Origin: Bacteroidales bacterium
GTDB lineage: Bacteria; Bacteroidota; Bacteroidia; Bacteroidales; UBA12077
DNA length: 5,419 bases
Direction of reading: 5' to 3'
NCBI GenBank assembly: GCA_030600865.1
Contig: JAUVUS010000201.1
Location: 1 to 5,419 of the forward strand
Made by a program: the position numbers and the translations under genes. Shown here piece by piece: positions 1-5,303 of this stretch. Positions within the stretch are counted from its first letter, which is position 1; the number at the start of each line of letters is the position of its first letter. The notes under the pieces were generated by a model. It made no database searches. It saw only the letters and a list, made by a program, of their open reading frames with translations, and had not been told where the DNA came from.

Positions 1-533
1 AACTGTCGAATTAATCTCTCATTATCAACTAATAAAATAGGATTGATAGTATCTCCTGAGTTGAAGAGAAGGTTATTTCTAATAATAAATTCACGAGTTT
101 TAATATGTGTATTATTTCCAAATCTGTTTATCCAACTAGTAGCTGTTGTGGTTGTGTCTTTTAAAGTAGGCCCAAATACGTCAAGTTTTACAATTTCTAT
201 ATTTCTGATTTTTTTACCAGAATATAGTCTGTAATATTCTTCATTTCTTAAATCTTCAATACCCATAAATTTGCCTGATGTAGGTTGGCTTATTAATAGA
301 AGATCGAGAGCAGTTTTGGTTATTTTATTTTTTGAAGCTTTAGTTATTAACGAATCGTAAAATTGATCATATTTTATTTGATTATTTATAAATAAACTGT
401 CGTTGTGAAATGAGTCCTGACTATTCCATTCAATGGTATCATTTATGTGATTTCTATTTCCTTGACTTAATAATGTTAATGGAATTATTATTAAATAAAA
501 TAAAAAATAATATTTAATATTCTTAAGATTCAT
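1..533 (-). CDS. Secreted POTRA-domain protein, probably BamA/TamA-like outer-membrane protein (N-terminal part; runs off the left edge)
   Basis: The minus strand is open from ATG at 533 to the window edge, giving 177 complete codons and no stop. The start is well fixed, because the codon directly before ATG is an in-frame TAA (534-536). Residues 1-24 form a Sec signal peptide: Lys-rich N-terminus, hydrophobic stretch YYFLFYLIIIPLTLL, and an SQ-G cleavage region typical of Bacteroidota. A polar region follows. From about residue 143 the pattern HIKTREFIIRNNLLFNSGD, then NPILLVDNERLIRQ, matches the POTRA consensus of Bacteroidota outer-membrane proteins (Arg-x-x-x-x-x-x-LLF-x-x-GD, then a Ser/Asn-Glu-Arg-x-Leu/Ile-Arg helix). 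Such proteins normally continue into further periplasmic domains and a 16-strand beta-barrel, which would lie outside the window. Assignment to secretion and the envelope is firm; the BamA/TamA-like call rests on one motif region. An intrinsic terminator lies only 13 nt before the start. Confidence 0.72.
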   Translation of the reverse strand, partial: MNLKNIKYYFLFYLIIIPLTLLSQGNRNHINDTIEWNSQDSFHNDSLFINNQIKYDQFYDSLITKASKNKITKTALDLLLISQPTSGKFMGIEDLRNEEYYRLYSGKKIRNIEIVKLDVFGPTLKDTTTTATSWINRFGNNTHIKTREFIIRNNLLFNSGDTINPILLVDNERLIRQ

Positions 534-546
534 TTACTGTTATTAG

Positions 547-582
547 AAAAAAAGGTTCAATATGTGATTATTGAACCTTTTT
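547..582 (-). terminator. Intrinsic terminator after the M49 peptidase gene
   Basis: A perfect 13-bp stem pairs 549-561 with 570-582 around an 8-nt loop (562-569). The stem contains GGTTCAAT/ATTGAACC, flanked by A on the left and T on the right. Read on the minus strand, the stem ends in a run of seven U (547-553). It starts 18 bases past the peptidase stop codon. The A/T flanks make it potentially bidirectional, but no plus-strand gene needs it. Confidence 0.85.
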
Positions 583-599
583 ATATATAAAATATTGTT

Positions 600-2243
600 T
601 TAGTTTAATCCAAGCATTTCTTTTCCCTGCTTAAATCTAATATCTCTTGGTATACCGGCTGCATTAATTCTGTCTAAATCTTTTTGTAAGATTTCTTTAA
701 TTTTACCATCGGCTTCAACCCAGGCTTTAGCTTCTTCGTAATTTCCATCTCCCTGAATAATTAGGATTTTTTGAGCTAACTCATCCATGGCTGCTTTCAT
801 TTTATCGAAATCAACCTTATATGTTCCGGTGGCTTCATCTCTGGTAAAAGCACCCTTTTCCTGGAAAAAATAAAAACGCATCATATTAGCTTTTCCATGC
901 GAACTTGCAATACCAAAACGTGCCGAACGAAAAATACCAGCCATAAATGTTACAAAATTATCCATTAGTTCGCCACTTGACAATTCGCCCATTTCGTATA
1001 ACTTAGTTACAACATAAAGTCCTAATATATCAGCTTTGCCTTCTTCAATTGATGTGTAATAATTTTGCAAAGCTTCGCGTACAGTTTGGCTGCCATCAAT
1101 AGTCTTTCCCATTCCTAAACCATGACCTACCTCGTGAAACATTGTATTTTCGAAGAAAGCATCAAATTTTACATGTTTTCTTTGTCCTTCGTCAATTAAT
1201 AAATCAGAAATTGGAACTAATATTTTGTCGAATTTAGCTCGCATTGAATTTTTCAATTGAAGTTTACGGCTTCCTTTGTCTAATCTGACTTGTTCGTCGT
1301 TTGGCAGGTTAATAGCAATTGTTTTACTTCCTGCATTACAATCACCAGCGTAATAAACAGCATCATAAGCTCCTAAATCTGAATCGCTTCCGGGAGTTTC
1401 ACTTTTGTATTCATCAGGTACCGGTAAATCTTTTTGGAACTGAGGAAGCAAAGCTGCAAATTTTTCCAGTTTTTTACTCCATTCGTGGTCTTTTATTAAA
1501 ATGAAAGATTCATGAGCAGCTTTATATCCGTATAATGCATCTTCGTAATTTTCGATCGGACCAACAACAAAATCAATATCATTTGTTTTCATTTCCATCC
1601 AGGCAACATCGCTTTCGTAATAATCATCAGTTTGTAATGCTTTTACTCTTAATTCCAGGTATTTTTTAAATCCTTCATCTTCTGCTAACTCAGCTGCTTT
1701 TTTAATTAATTCAACAGCTTTGTCTGTTTCTTCTTTAAATGCTTCATGATAAGGTATTGGATATAATTCACCTTCATCATCTCTGCGAATTAAGGTGTAT
1801 AAGCTTGTTTTATCTTCGAATTCAATTGCATCAAATTCTTCCTTAGTCATATCAGCTGGGTAGAAGTTTGCTCCGGCCGGTTTTGGGATACTATCAAAGA
1901 AAGGTTTATTATTATTTAACCTTTCCCAAGGCCCGAAATTGATTTTTGCAAATTCTTTTACTACAGGATCTGTAATACGATTTAACAACTCTTCTTTATT
2001 TCCGTATGCTTGTTTCCAGAAAATATCTTCCATTAATTTAGCAGCTTCAAATAAATATCCAAGCATTTCTTTTTGATTTTCAGATAAGTGGCTTATATCA
2101 GAAGTTAATTCTACTTCTATAAACTCATTTACTTTGTTCTGAATTTCATTTTCTGTCTCCATGGTTTTTGTTTGATTTCCACAACCTGCAATAATTAAAA
2201 TTGCAAAGATTGATAAAATAAGTGCTGAAATTTTTCGCTTCAT
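600..2243 (-). CDS. Lipoprotein zinc peptidase, dipeptidyl-peptidase III (M49) type with HExxH motif
   Basis: The 547-residue product is a predicted cell-envelope metallopeptidase. Residues 1-20 are a lipoprotein signal peptide (Lys/Arg start, hydrophobic core, lipobox I-A-G-C) with Cys21 as the lipidated residue, which also supports the chosen ATG. The zinc site is visible: H370-E-V-G-H374 within FHEVGHGLGMG, and 26 residues later E400-E401-G-K-A-D405 followed by ILGLY. In M49 enzymes the two His of the first motif and the second Glu of EExxA(E/D) bind zinc, so H370, H374 and E401 are the likely ligands and E371 the catalytic base. The first motif is the five-residue HExxH form, whereas classical DPP III has the six-residue HExxxGH. 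Length is somewhat shorter than eukaryotic DPP III. DPP III removes dipeptides from the N-terminus of short peptides; activity on peptides here is inferred. The gene is flanked by a terminator at its 3' end and a 256-base gap at its 5' end, so it is probably monocistronic. I found no convincing promoter. Confidence 0.88.
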   Translation of the reverse strand: MKRKISALILSIFAILIIAGCGNQTKTMETENEIQNKVNEFIEVELTSDISHLSENQKEMLGYLFEAAKLMEDIFWKQAYGNKEELLNRITDPVVKEFAKINFGPWERLNNNKPFFDSIPKPAGANFYPADMTKEEFDAIEFEDKTSLYTLIRRDDEGELYPIPYHEAFKEETDKAVELIKKAAELAEDEGFKKYLELRVKALQTDDYYESDVAWMEMKTNDIDFVVGPIENYEDALYGYKAAHESFILIKDHEWSKKLEKFAALLPQFQKDLPVPDEYKSETPGSDSDLGAYDAVYYAGDCNAGSKTIAINLPNDEQVRLDKGSRKLQLKNSMRAKFDKILVPISDLLIDEGQRKHVKFDAFFENTMFHEVGHGLGMGKTIDGSQTVREALQNYYTSIEEGKADILGLYVVTKLYEMGELSSGELMDNFVTFMAGIFRSARFGIASSHGKANMMRFYFFQEKGAFTRDEATGTYKVDFDKMKAAMDELAQKILIIQGDGNYEEAKAWVEADGKIKEILQKDLDRINAAGIPRDIRFKQGKEMLGLN

Positions 2244-2373
2244 AATATTAAAGTTTTAATTTTTTATAGTAAAATTTTAAAGTTGCAAGATATAATAATG
2301 CAATTATATTTCATAATTAATTGGATGTAGAATAAGAAAGCACAAACAATCTAATATTTACTTTAAATCCGCA

Positions 2374-2442
2374 AGTCACGTGGTGACTAAATGATATAAA
2401 GGCTGTTATGCACATTTTTTCTTGTTAGGTCACCCCGTGACT
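2374..2442. repeat. REPIN-like pair of inverted short palindromes
   Basis: Two small hairpins lie 54 bp apart in the gap between the HemG-like gene and the peptidase gene. The first (2375-2387) is GTCAC-GTG-GTGAC, extended by an outer A-T pair. The second (2429-2441) is GTCAC-CCC-GTGAC. The reverse complement of the second, AGTCACGGGGTGACC, matches the first, AGTCACGTGGTGACT, at 13 of 15 positions, so the two are copies in opposite orientation. This arrangement is the hallmark of REPINs, two REP sequences facing each other, which are moved in trans by RAYT (Y1/TnpA-REP) transposases. No such transposase is in the window. Neither hairpin is followed by a U run in either direction, so they do not look like intrinsic terminators. 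Their locally higher G+C stands out from the AT-rich surroundings. An operator pair for a dimeric regulator is the alternative. Confidence 0.5.
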
Positions 2443-2499
2443 ATCACTGGTAAATTAGTAAAATGGTTGATTGGTAAACTCGAAACTTTGAACTTTGAA

Positions 2500-2976
2500 T
2501 TATTTTAATATTTTTTCGGCAAAAGCTTTTATATTGGCATAATTAATATTTGATACACTCTGTTCTACATTGGCAACTTTTTTAACTATTGCTTTTTCCA
2601 GGAAATTCATTTTATCAAAATCGAATTCGCCACCAAAAAGGCCATGTGCTACCGCTTTATTTCTGATTATTTCAGGGAAAGCGTTTTGAAATTGCTCTAG
2701 TGCTTTTTCTCCTTCGTACATGCAGCATAAGAAAAGACCTAATTTCTTTTTAGATAAGGTATCAAGATTTTTATCAATGAAACTTTTAACCTTTTTATTT
2801 ATCATTCCGACATGAATTGATCCGCCAATAATTACGGTTTCGTACTCAGCTATACTTATATTACGCTCTGTTTCAAGATTAACTAATTTTATGTCAGGTT
2901 CTAATTCATTAGCTAATGTATGAGCACATTTATCGGTACAGCCATGTTTCGTTGTATAAATTATCACCGTTCTCAT
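2500..2976 (-). CDS. Flavodoxin-domain protein, HemG-like (protoporphyrinogen oxidase-type flavodoxin)
   Basis: A 158-residue FMN-binding flavodoxin fold without signal peptide, so cytoplasmic. The N-terminal strand MRTVIIYTT leads into a phosphate-binding loop, residues 8-14 (T-T-K-H-G-C-T), which resembles the T-x-x-G-x-T loop of HemG more than the STGNT loop of ordinary flavodoxins. Residues 48-57 (VIIGGSIHVG) match the HemG-type GxSIxxG segment, and the C-terminus has the expected FxEKxIxKK...NxxxFAEKI pattern. HemG in E. coli couples oxidation of protoporphyrinogen IX to menaquinone. This protein is shorter than E. coli HemG (about 180 residues), and no haem gene lies nearby, so the substrate is uncertain; a general flavodoxin-type reductase is equally possible. 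Vicinal Cys84-Cys85 (LCCMY) in a central strand are unusual but not diagnostic. A 36-codon ORF ends 11 nt upstream and may share the transcript. The start has only a weak ACGG sequence directly before it. Confidence 0.85.
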   Translation of the reverse strand: MRTVIIYTTKHGCTDKCAHTLANELEPDIKLVNLETERNISIAEYETVIIGGSIHVGMINKKVKSFIDKNLDTLSKKKLGLFLCCMYEGEKALEQFQNAFPEIIRNKAVAHGLFGGEFDFDKMNFLEKAIVKKVANVEQSVSNINYANIKAFAEKILK

Positions 2977-2987
2977 CCGTTAATATT

Positions 2988-3098
2988 TTATAAATTTCTT
3001 ATATTATTTGTATTATCTGTATAACTTTCCTGTAATTGTTCTTTTTTTGTTACTCGCTCCCACAAATCCAACACACCATTCTGCTCGTGAACTTCCAT
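2988..3098 (-). CDS. Possible small protein, 36 residues, unrecognised
   Basis: An ATG at 3098 opens 36 codons ending in TAA at 2988-2990, just 11 nt before the HemG-like start and in a different frame. The product begins MEVHEQNGVLDLWERV and continues into a polar, Asn/Thr-rich tail ending in IRNL. It has no signal peptide, membrane segment or Cys. The first half is amphipathic and could form a helix. The DNA for the first 20 codons is richer in G+C and more balanced in codon use than the surrounding gap, which argues weakly for coding. The open frame extends upstream of ATG to a stop at 3123-3125 without another good start. I do not recognise it. It may be a real small protein co-transcribed with the flavodoxin-like gene, the tail of a decayed gene, or chance. 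The start codon lies in one arm of an 11-bp inverted repeat. Confidence 0.33.
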   Translation of the reverse strand: MEVHEQNGVLDLWERVTKKEQLQESYTDNTNNIRNL

Positions 3099-3176
3099 GC
3101 CTAAGCTATTTGAAAATTTGACTTAAAGTTTTACTTATAATCATTCTTGTTTATGCGTGATTATTGCATGGAAGTT
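3090..3176 (-). promoter_or_regulatory. Inverted repeat that could sequester the small-ORF start codon
   Basis: AACTTCCATGC at 3090-3100 is matched exactly by its reverse complement GCATGGAAGTT at 3166-3176, an 11-bp perfect inverted repeat with a 65-nt loop. In minus-strand RNA the pairing would bury the AUG at 3098. The upstream arm itself lies within a 9-codon open frame (ATG at 3180 to TAA at 3151, MKLPCNNHA), so ribosomes on that mini-frame would open the stem. A role as a leader or translational switch is inference; the repeat itself is plain in the sequence. Confidence 0.35.
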
Positions 3177-3180
3177 TCAT

Positions 3181-3238
3181 AAAAATAGTTTCTTGATTTA
3201 AAGACGATAAATATAACAGAATTTTCGTTAAATCTAAG
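3181..3238 (-). terminator. Weak candidate terminator after fldA
   Basis: Sequence 3228-3238 can pair with 3192-3201 as seven base pairs (TTAAATC/GATTTAA) plus three more (AAG/CTT) beyond a one-base bulge. The loop is long, 26 nt. On the minus strand the stem is followed, after six bases, by a short U-rich stretch (3185-3181). The stem is AT-rich and the loop large, so this would be inefficient. It is the only terminator-like structure I see after the flavodoxin stop. Confidence 0.25.
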
Positions 3239-3251
3239 TTTGGGATTAAGA

Positions 3252-3761
3252 TTAATTAAGATCAAATTTAAGCAATTCAGTCCAAAGTGTTATGCGAAGT
3301 TTATTTTGTTGTTCATCTGAATCGTCATCTAAGGGTAAACCAACAAATTTATCCCCAAAAATAGATAATGATGAATCAAACTTATATCCTTTTGTAGGGA
3401 ATTCACCAACAAAGGTAACACCTTTGCCTTCTAAGGCTTCAAATATAATTCCAATTGAATCGGCAAAAGAGTCCGGATAAATTGAGGAATCACCGGTTCC
3501 AAAAATTGCAATTTTTTTTCCTTTTAAGTTTGCAAATTTCAATATATCATATAAAAATCTTTCAAAGTCGGCTTGTAATATTCCTTTACCCCATGTTGAT
3601 GAACCAAGAATGATATTATCATACATTTCAATATCATTAATTTTTACATATTTTACATCATAAATATCCACTAGCATAGGTTCTATATTTGCTTTTATAT
3701 TTTCTGCTATAGTTTTTGTATTTCCGGTACTGGATCCGTAGAATATTCCAATTGGTTTCAT
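3252..3761 (-). CDS. fldA: Flavodoxin FldA (long-chain)
   Basis: A 169-residue soluble FMN protein that carries low-potential electrons, typically replacing ferredoxin when iron is scarce. All family landmarks are present in order: phosphate loop GSSTGNT at residues 9-15; the first isoalloxazine-stacking loop SSTWGKG with Trp57; GKKIAIFGTGDSSIYPDSF with Tyr95 as the second stacking aromatic; and the long-chain insertion and C-terminal region FVGEFPTKGYKF...FVGLPLDDD...WTELL. The length of 169 fits long-chain flavodoxins. There is no signal peptide. The start has no Shine-Dalgarno sequence, as is common in Bacteroidota; the ATG is set by the immediate MKPIGIFYGSSTGNT beginning. An 83-base leader separates it from the upstream TerC-family gene and contains a 21-bp palindrome plus a near-consensus -7 box, so it probably has its own promoter, though read-through from the TerC gene is possible because I see no terminator between them. 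Confidence 0.96.
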   Translation of the reverse strand: MKPIGIFYGSSTGNTKTIAENIKANIEPMLVDIYDVKYVKINDIEMYDNIILGSSTWGKGILQADFERFLYDILKFANLKGKKIAIFGTGDSSIYPDSFADSIGIIFEALEGKGVTFVGEFPTKGYKFDSSLSIFGDKFVGLPLDDDSDEQQNKLRITLWTELLKFDLN

Positions 3762-3790
3762 TAAATAATAATAATTTATTAACAGTATTA

Positions 3791-3819
3791 GTTATTTGTT
3801 AAACTGATAACAAAATATA
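3791..3819 (-). promoter_or_regulatory. Candidate fldA promoter box and overlapping palindromic operator
   Basis: On the minus strand TATATTTTG (3819-3811) matches the Bacteroidota -7 consensus TAnnTTTG at seven of eight positions, with G one base late. No clear -33 TTG lies at the usual distance. Directly downstream, at the expected transcription start, 3791-3811 is a 21-bp dyad centred on 3801: GTTAT..GTT-A-AAC..ATAAC, with 8 of 10 pairs matching. A dimeric repressor bound there would block initiation. Iron-responsive Fur control is common for flavodoxin, but this site does not match the usual 7-1-7 Fur box well, so the regulator is unknown. Confidence 0.35.
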
Positions 3820-3844
3820 GTAGAAGTTGTTTAAATAGAATAGT

Positions 3845-4591
3845 TTATTGTTGAATTTTAGATACTTTATTGTCTAAAGTTAATGGTCTAGTTTTTTTTC
3901 TAAGTCGCATGTTTAGTGCTTCAACAAACAAAGAAAAGAATACAGCAAAGTAAATATATCCTTTTGGTACATGTAAATCGATAGCTTCCAGAATCAACAT
4001 AAAACCAATAAGAATTAAGAAAGACAATGCTAACATTTGAAGTGTTGGGTGATTATTAATAAACCTGCTGATTGCACCTGCAGCAACCATCATAATTCCC
4101 ATAGCAATAATAACAGCTATAATCATAATAATTAAATGTTCTGTCATTCCAATGGCTGTAAGAATTGAATCAAATGAAAAGATCATATCAAGTATAATAA
4201 TTTGCAATATAATACCTAAAATTCCATGCTCTTTTTTTATAGGTGTACTTTCATTATCGCCTTCAATTTTATGATGTATCTCAGATGTGCTTTTTGCAAG
4301 AAGAAAAATACCACCTAATCCTAAAATTAAATCACGACCGCTAATTTCAAATGTTAACAAGGTGAATAAGGGTTTCGTAAAACCTATAATCCATGTAATA
4401 CATATTAAAAGAGCAATTCTAAATAGCAAGGCAGCTGCTAATCCAATAGTTCTTGCACTGGGTTGTTGGTGTTCAGGTAATTTATTCGTGACTATAGAAA
4501 TAAAAATGATATTGTCGATACCTAAAACAATTTCAAGAAAAGTTAAAGTTGCCAGGGCAATCCATGCCTCAAATGATAAAAATATTTCCAT
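3845..4591 (-). CDS. TerC-family integral membrane protein, YgdQ type
   Basis: A 248-residue inner-membrane protein with about seven hydrophobic segments. It carries the TerC signatures: FLEIVLGIDNIIF near the N-terminus (Glu20, Asp26 inside the membrane) and the symmetric second motif LDMIFSFDSI (Asp135, Asp141) after a charged cytoplasmic loop (about residues 104-122). Further family-typical stretches are FEISGRDLILGLGGIFLL and LALSFLILIGFMLILE followed by HVPKGYIYFAVFFSLFVEALN. The sequence closely resembles the E. coli YgdQ subgroup in both order and length, with a slightly longer charged C-terminal tail. TerC relatives in other bacteria export Mn2+ or support metalation of exported enzymes; the paired acidic residues suggest cation transport here, but the ion is inferred. 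An exact -7 promoter box lies 27 nt upstream and an intrinsic terminator separates it from the preceding gene, so it begins a transcription unit that may continue into fldA. Confidence 0.94.
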   Translation of the reverse strand: MEIFLSFEAWIALATLTFLEIVLGIDNIIFISIVTNKLPEHQQPSARTIGLAAALLFRIALLICITWIIGFTKPLFTLLTFEISGRDLILGLGGIFLLAKSTSEIHHKIEGDNESTPIKKEHGILGIILQIIILDMIFSFDSILTAIGMTEHLIIMIIAVIIAMGIMMVAAGAISRFINNHPTLQMLALSFLILIGFMLILEAIDLHVPKGYIYFAVFFSLFVEALNMRLRKKTRPLTLDNKVSKIQQ

Positions 4592-4617
4592 ATATTTTAA
4601 ACTCTAAAAATGATTGT

Positions 4618-4625
4618 CAAATATA
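4618..4625 (-). promoter_or_regulatory. Bacteroidota -7 promoter box for the TerC-family gene
   Basis: The minus strand reads TATATTTG, an exact match to TAnnTTTG. Transcription would start about seven bases downstream, giving a leader of roughly 20 nt before ATG at 4591. I do not find a TTG -33 element at about 20 bases upstream, so the promoter would be driven mainly by the -7 box. Confidence 0.5.
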
Positions 4626-4658
4626 ATCAACATTTATTTTTATTGGATAAATTATAAT

Positions 4659-4692
4659 AAAAAAGGATGAGTTTCATAACGAAACATCATCC
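4659..4692 (-). terminator. Intrinsic terminator after the GRAM-domain gene
   Basis: GGATGAGTTTC (4665-4675) pairs with GAAAC-A-TCATCC (4681-4692) as 11 bp with a single bulged A at 4686 and a 5-nt loop. On the minus strand the stem is followed by six U (4664-4659). It begins 43 bases past the stop codon of the gene at 4735-5043 and ends just before the TerC-family promoter. Confidence 0.82.
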
Positions 4693-4734
4693 AAATAGTA
4701 AACAGGATATATATAAATTTTGAAATTGGCAGTA

Positions 4735-5043
4735 TTAATAGATCTTGTTTAAAACGTTTCCCCAGGAGTTTCTTTTACCAATTTTGAATTTTAAATGTTT
4801 TCCTCCTTTTAATATAATATTTAAACCATTTGGAAAAATTTTCATTGTATTGAAATAAAGAATCTCCTGAATTTGGTTAGGTAAAATTTCTAAATTATAA
4901 TGAGAGTTATTATCTTCTTTTGTTTTAAAATATACTCGTTGATTAGTCAGGATTAATTTTCCATCAACACTTTTTTCATTAGCAAAGTAATTTGAATCAC
5001 CCGCTTTTAATACTAACTCGTTTGCTTTTAAATCTACTACCAT
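4735..5043 (-). CDS. Small single-domain GRAM/PH-like protein
   Basis: A 102-residue soluble protein with no signal peptide or membrane segment. Nearly the whole length fits one GRAM-type PH-like barrel: an N-terminal ELVLKAGDSNYF strand, then the signature G28-K-L-I-L-T-N-Q-R-V-Y-F39 (GxLxLTxxRxxF), a turn rich in Asn/Asp, the ILPNQIQEI segment (the usual I-P-x-x-x-I-x-x-I strand), IFPNGLNIILKGGKHLKFKI forming the last strands, and a short C-terminal helix (SWGNVLNKIY). In eukaryotes GRAM domains bind membrane lipids; in bacteria stand-alone versions have no settled role, so lipid or protein binding here is inference. It forms its own short unit: the upstream gene ends in a terminator and it has one of its own. 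Its 5' leader, 5044-5238, shows no convincing promoter, only a one-mismatch TATTATTG (5122-5115) about 70 bases upstream. Confidence 0.72.
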   Translation of the reverse strand: MVVDLKANELVLKAGDSNYFANEKSVDGKLILTNQRVYFKTKEDNNSHYNLEILPNQIQEILYFNTMKIFPNGLNIILKGGKHLKFKIGKRNSWGNVLNKIY

Positions 5044-5204
5044 GACTTTTGATTATTAATAATTTGAATTTATTTTATCATATACTATGCCATTGTGCTT
5101 ATGTGTCTGTAAATCAATAATAATGTTTTAAAATTTGGTTTTTAGACATTACTCAATTGTTCGATTATGTAACAACATGTGTACGATTTCAAACAAGCTT
5201 AATG

Positions 5205-5234
5205 CATTTTAAAGACGATCGAGTTTTTAAAATG
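5205..5234. repeat. AT-rich inverted repeat beside a terminator
   Basis: CATTTTAAA (5205-5213) is matched by TTTAAAATG (5226-5234), with three further possible pairs inside (one G-U) around a 6-nt loop. It begins five bases beyond the terminator of the right-edge gene, read on the minus strand. It may act as a secondary stop or transcript 3'-end stabiliser, or be an operator for the GRAM gene. It may equally be chance in AT-rich DNA. Confidence 0.25.
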
Positions 5235-5238
5235 ATGC

Positions 5239-5274
5239 AAAAAAGCCTAAAATATTTTTAATTTTTTAGGCTTT
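5239..5274 (-). terminator. Intrinsic terminator after the right-edge gene
   Basis: AAAGCCTAAAA (5242-5252) pairs perfectly with TTTTAGGCTTT (5264-5274), an 11-bp stem with an 11-nt loop. On the minus strand it ends in six U (5244-5239). It lies 29 bases past the stop codon at 5304. Confidence 0.82.
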
Positions 5275-5303
5275 AGATATATTAAATTATTGTTGTTCAG
5301 TAA

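Noticed and set aside
43..234. Plus-strand ORF of 63 codons
   Set aside because: It is antisense to the signal-peptide/POTRA reading frame, which has recognisable protein motifs; the plus-strand product shows none.
1319..1504. Plus-strand ORF of 61 codons
   Set aside because: It lies wholly antisense within the M49 peptidase gene and has no recognisable features.
2244..2373. Promoter for the M49 peptidase gene
   Set aside because: The best candidate, TATAATTG at 2308-2301 on the minus strand, has one mismatch to the -7 box and no -33 element at the proper distance; too weak to annotate.
2375..2441. The GTCAC hairpins as intrinsic terminators of the HemG-like gene
   Set aside because: Neither stem is followed by a U run on the minus strand, and the stems are only 5-6 bp.
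2485..2498. Tandem ACTTTGA-ACTTTGA just after the HemG-like stop codon
   Set aside because: Two short copies in AT-rich DNA are too few to call a repeat element; no structure or function is evident.
3292..3480. Plus-strand ORF of 62 codons
   Set aside because: It is antisense to fldA, whose family motifs are unmistakable.
4287..4607. Plus-strand ORF of 106 codons
   Set aside because: It is antisense to the N-terminal half of the TerC-family gene; its apparent composition is the mirror of membrane-helix codons.
3197..5219. The 12-mer TTTAAAGACGAT occurs in two gaps (3197-3208 and 5208-5219)
   Set aside because: About one such match is expected by chance in a window of this size and AT bias, and the flanks do not continue to match.
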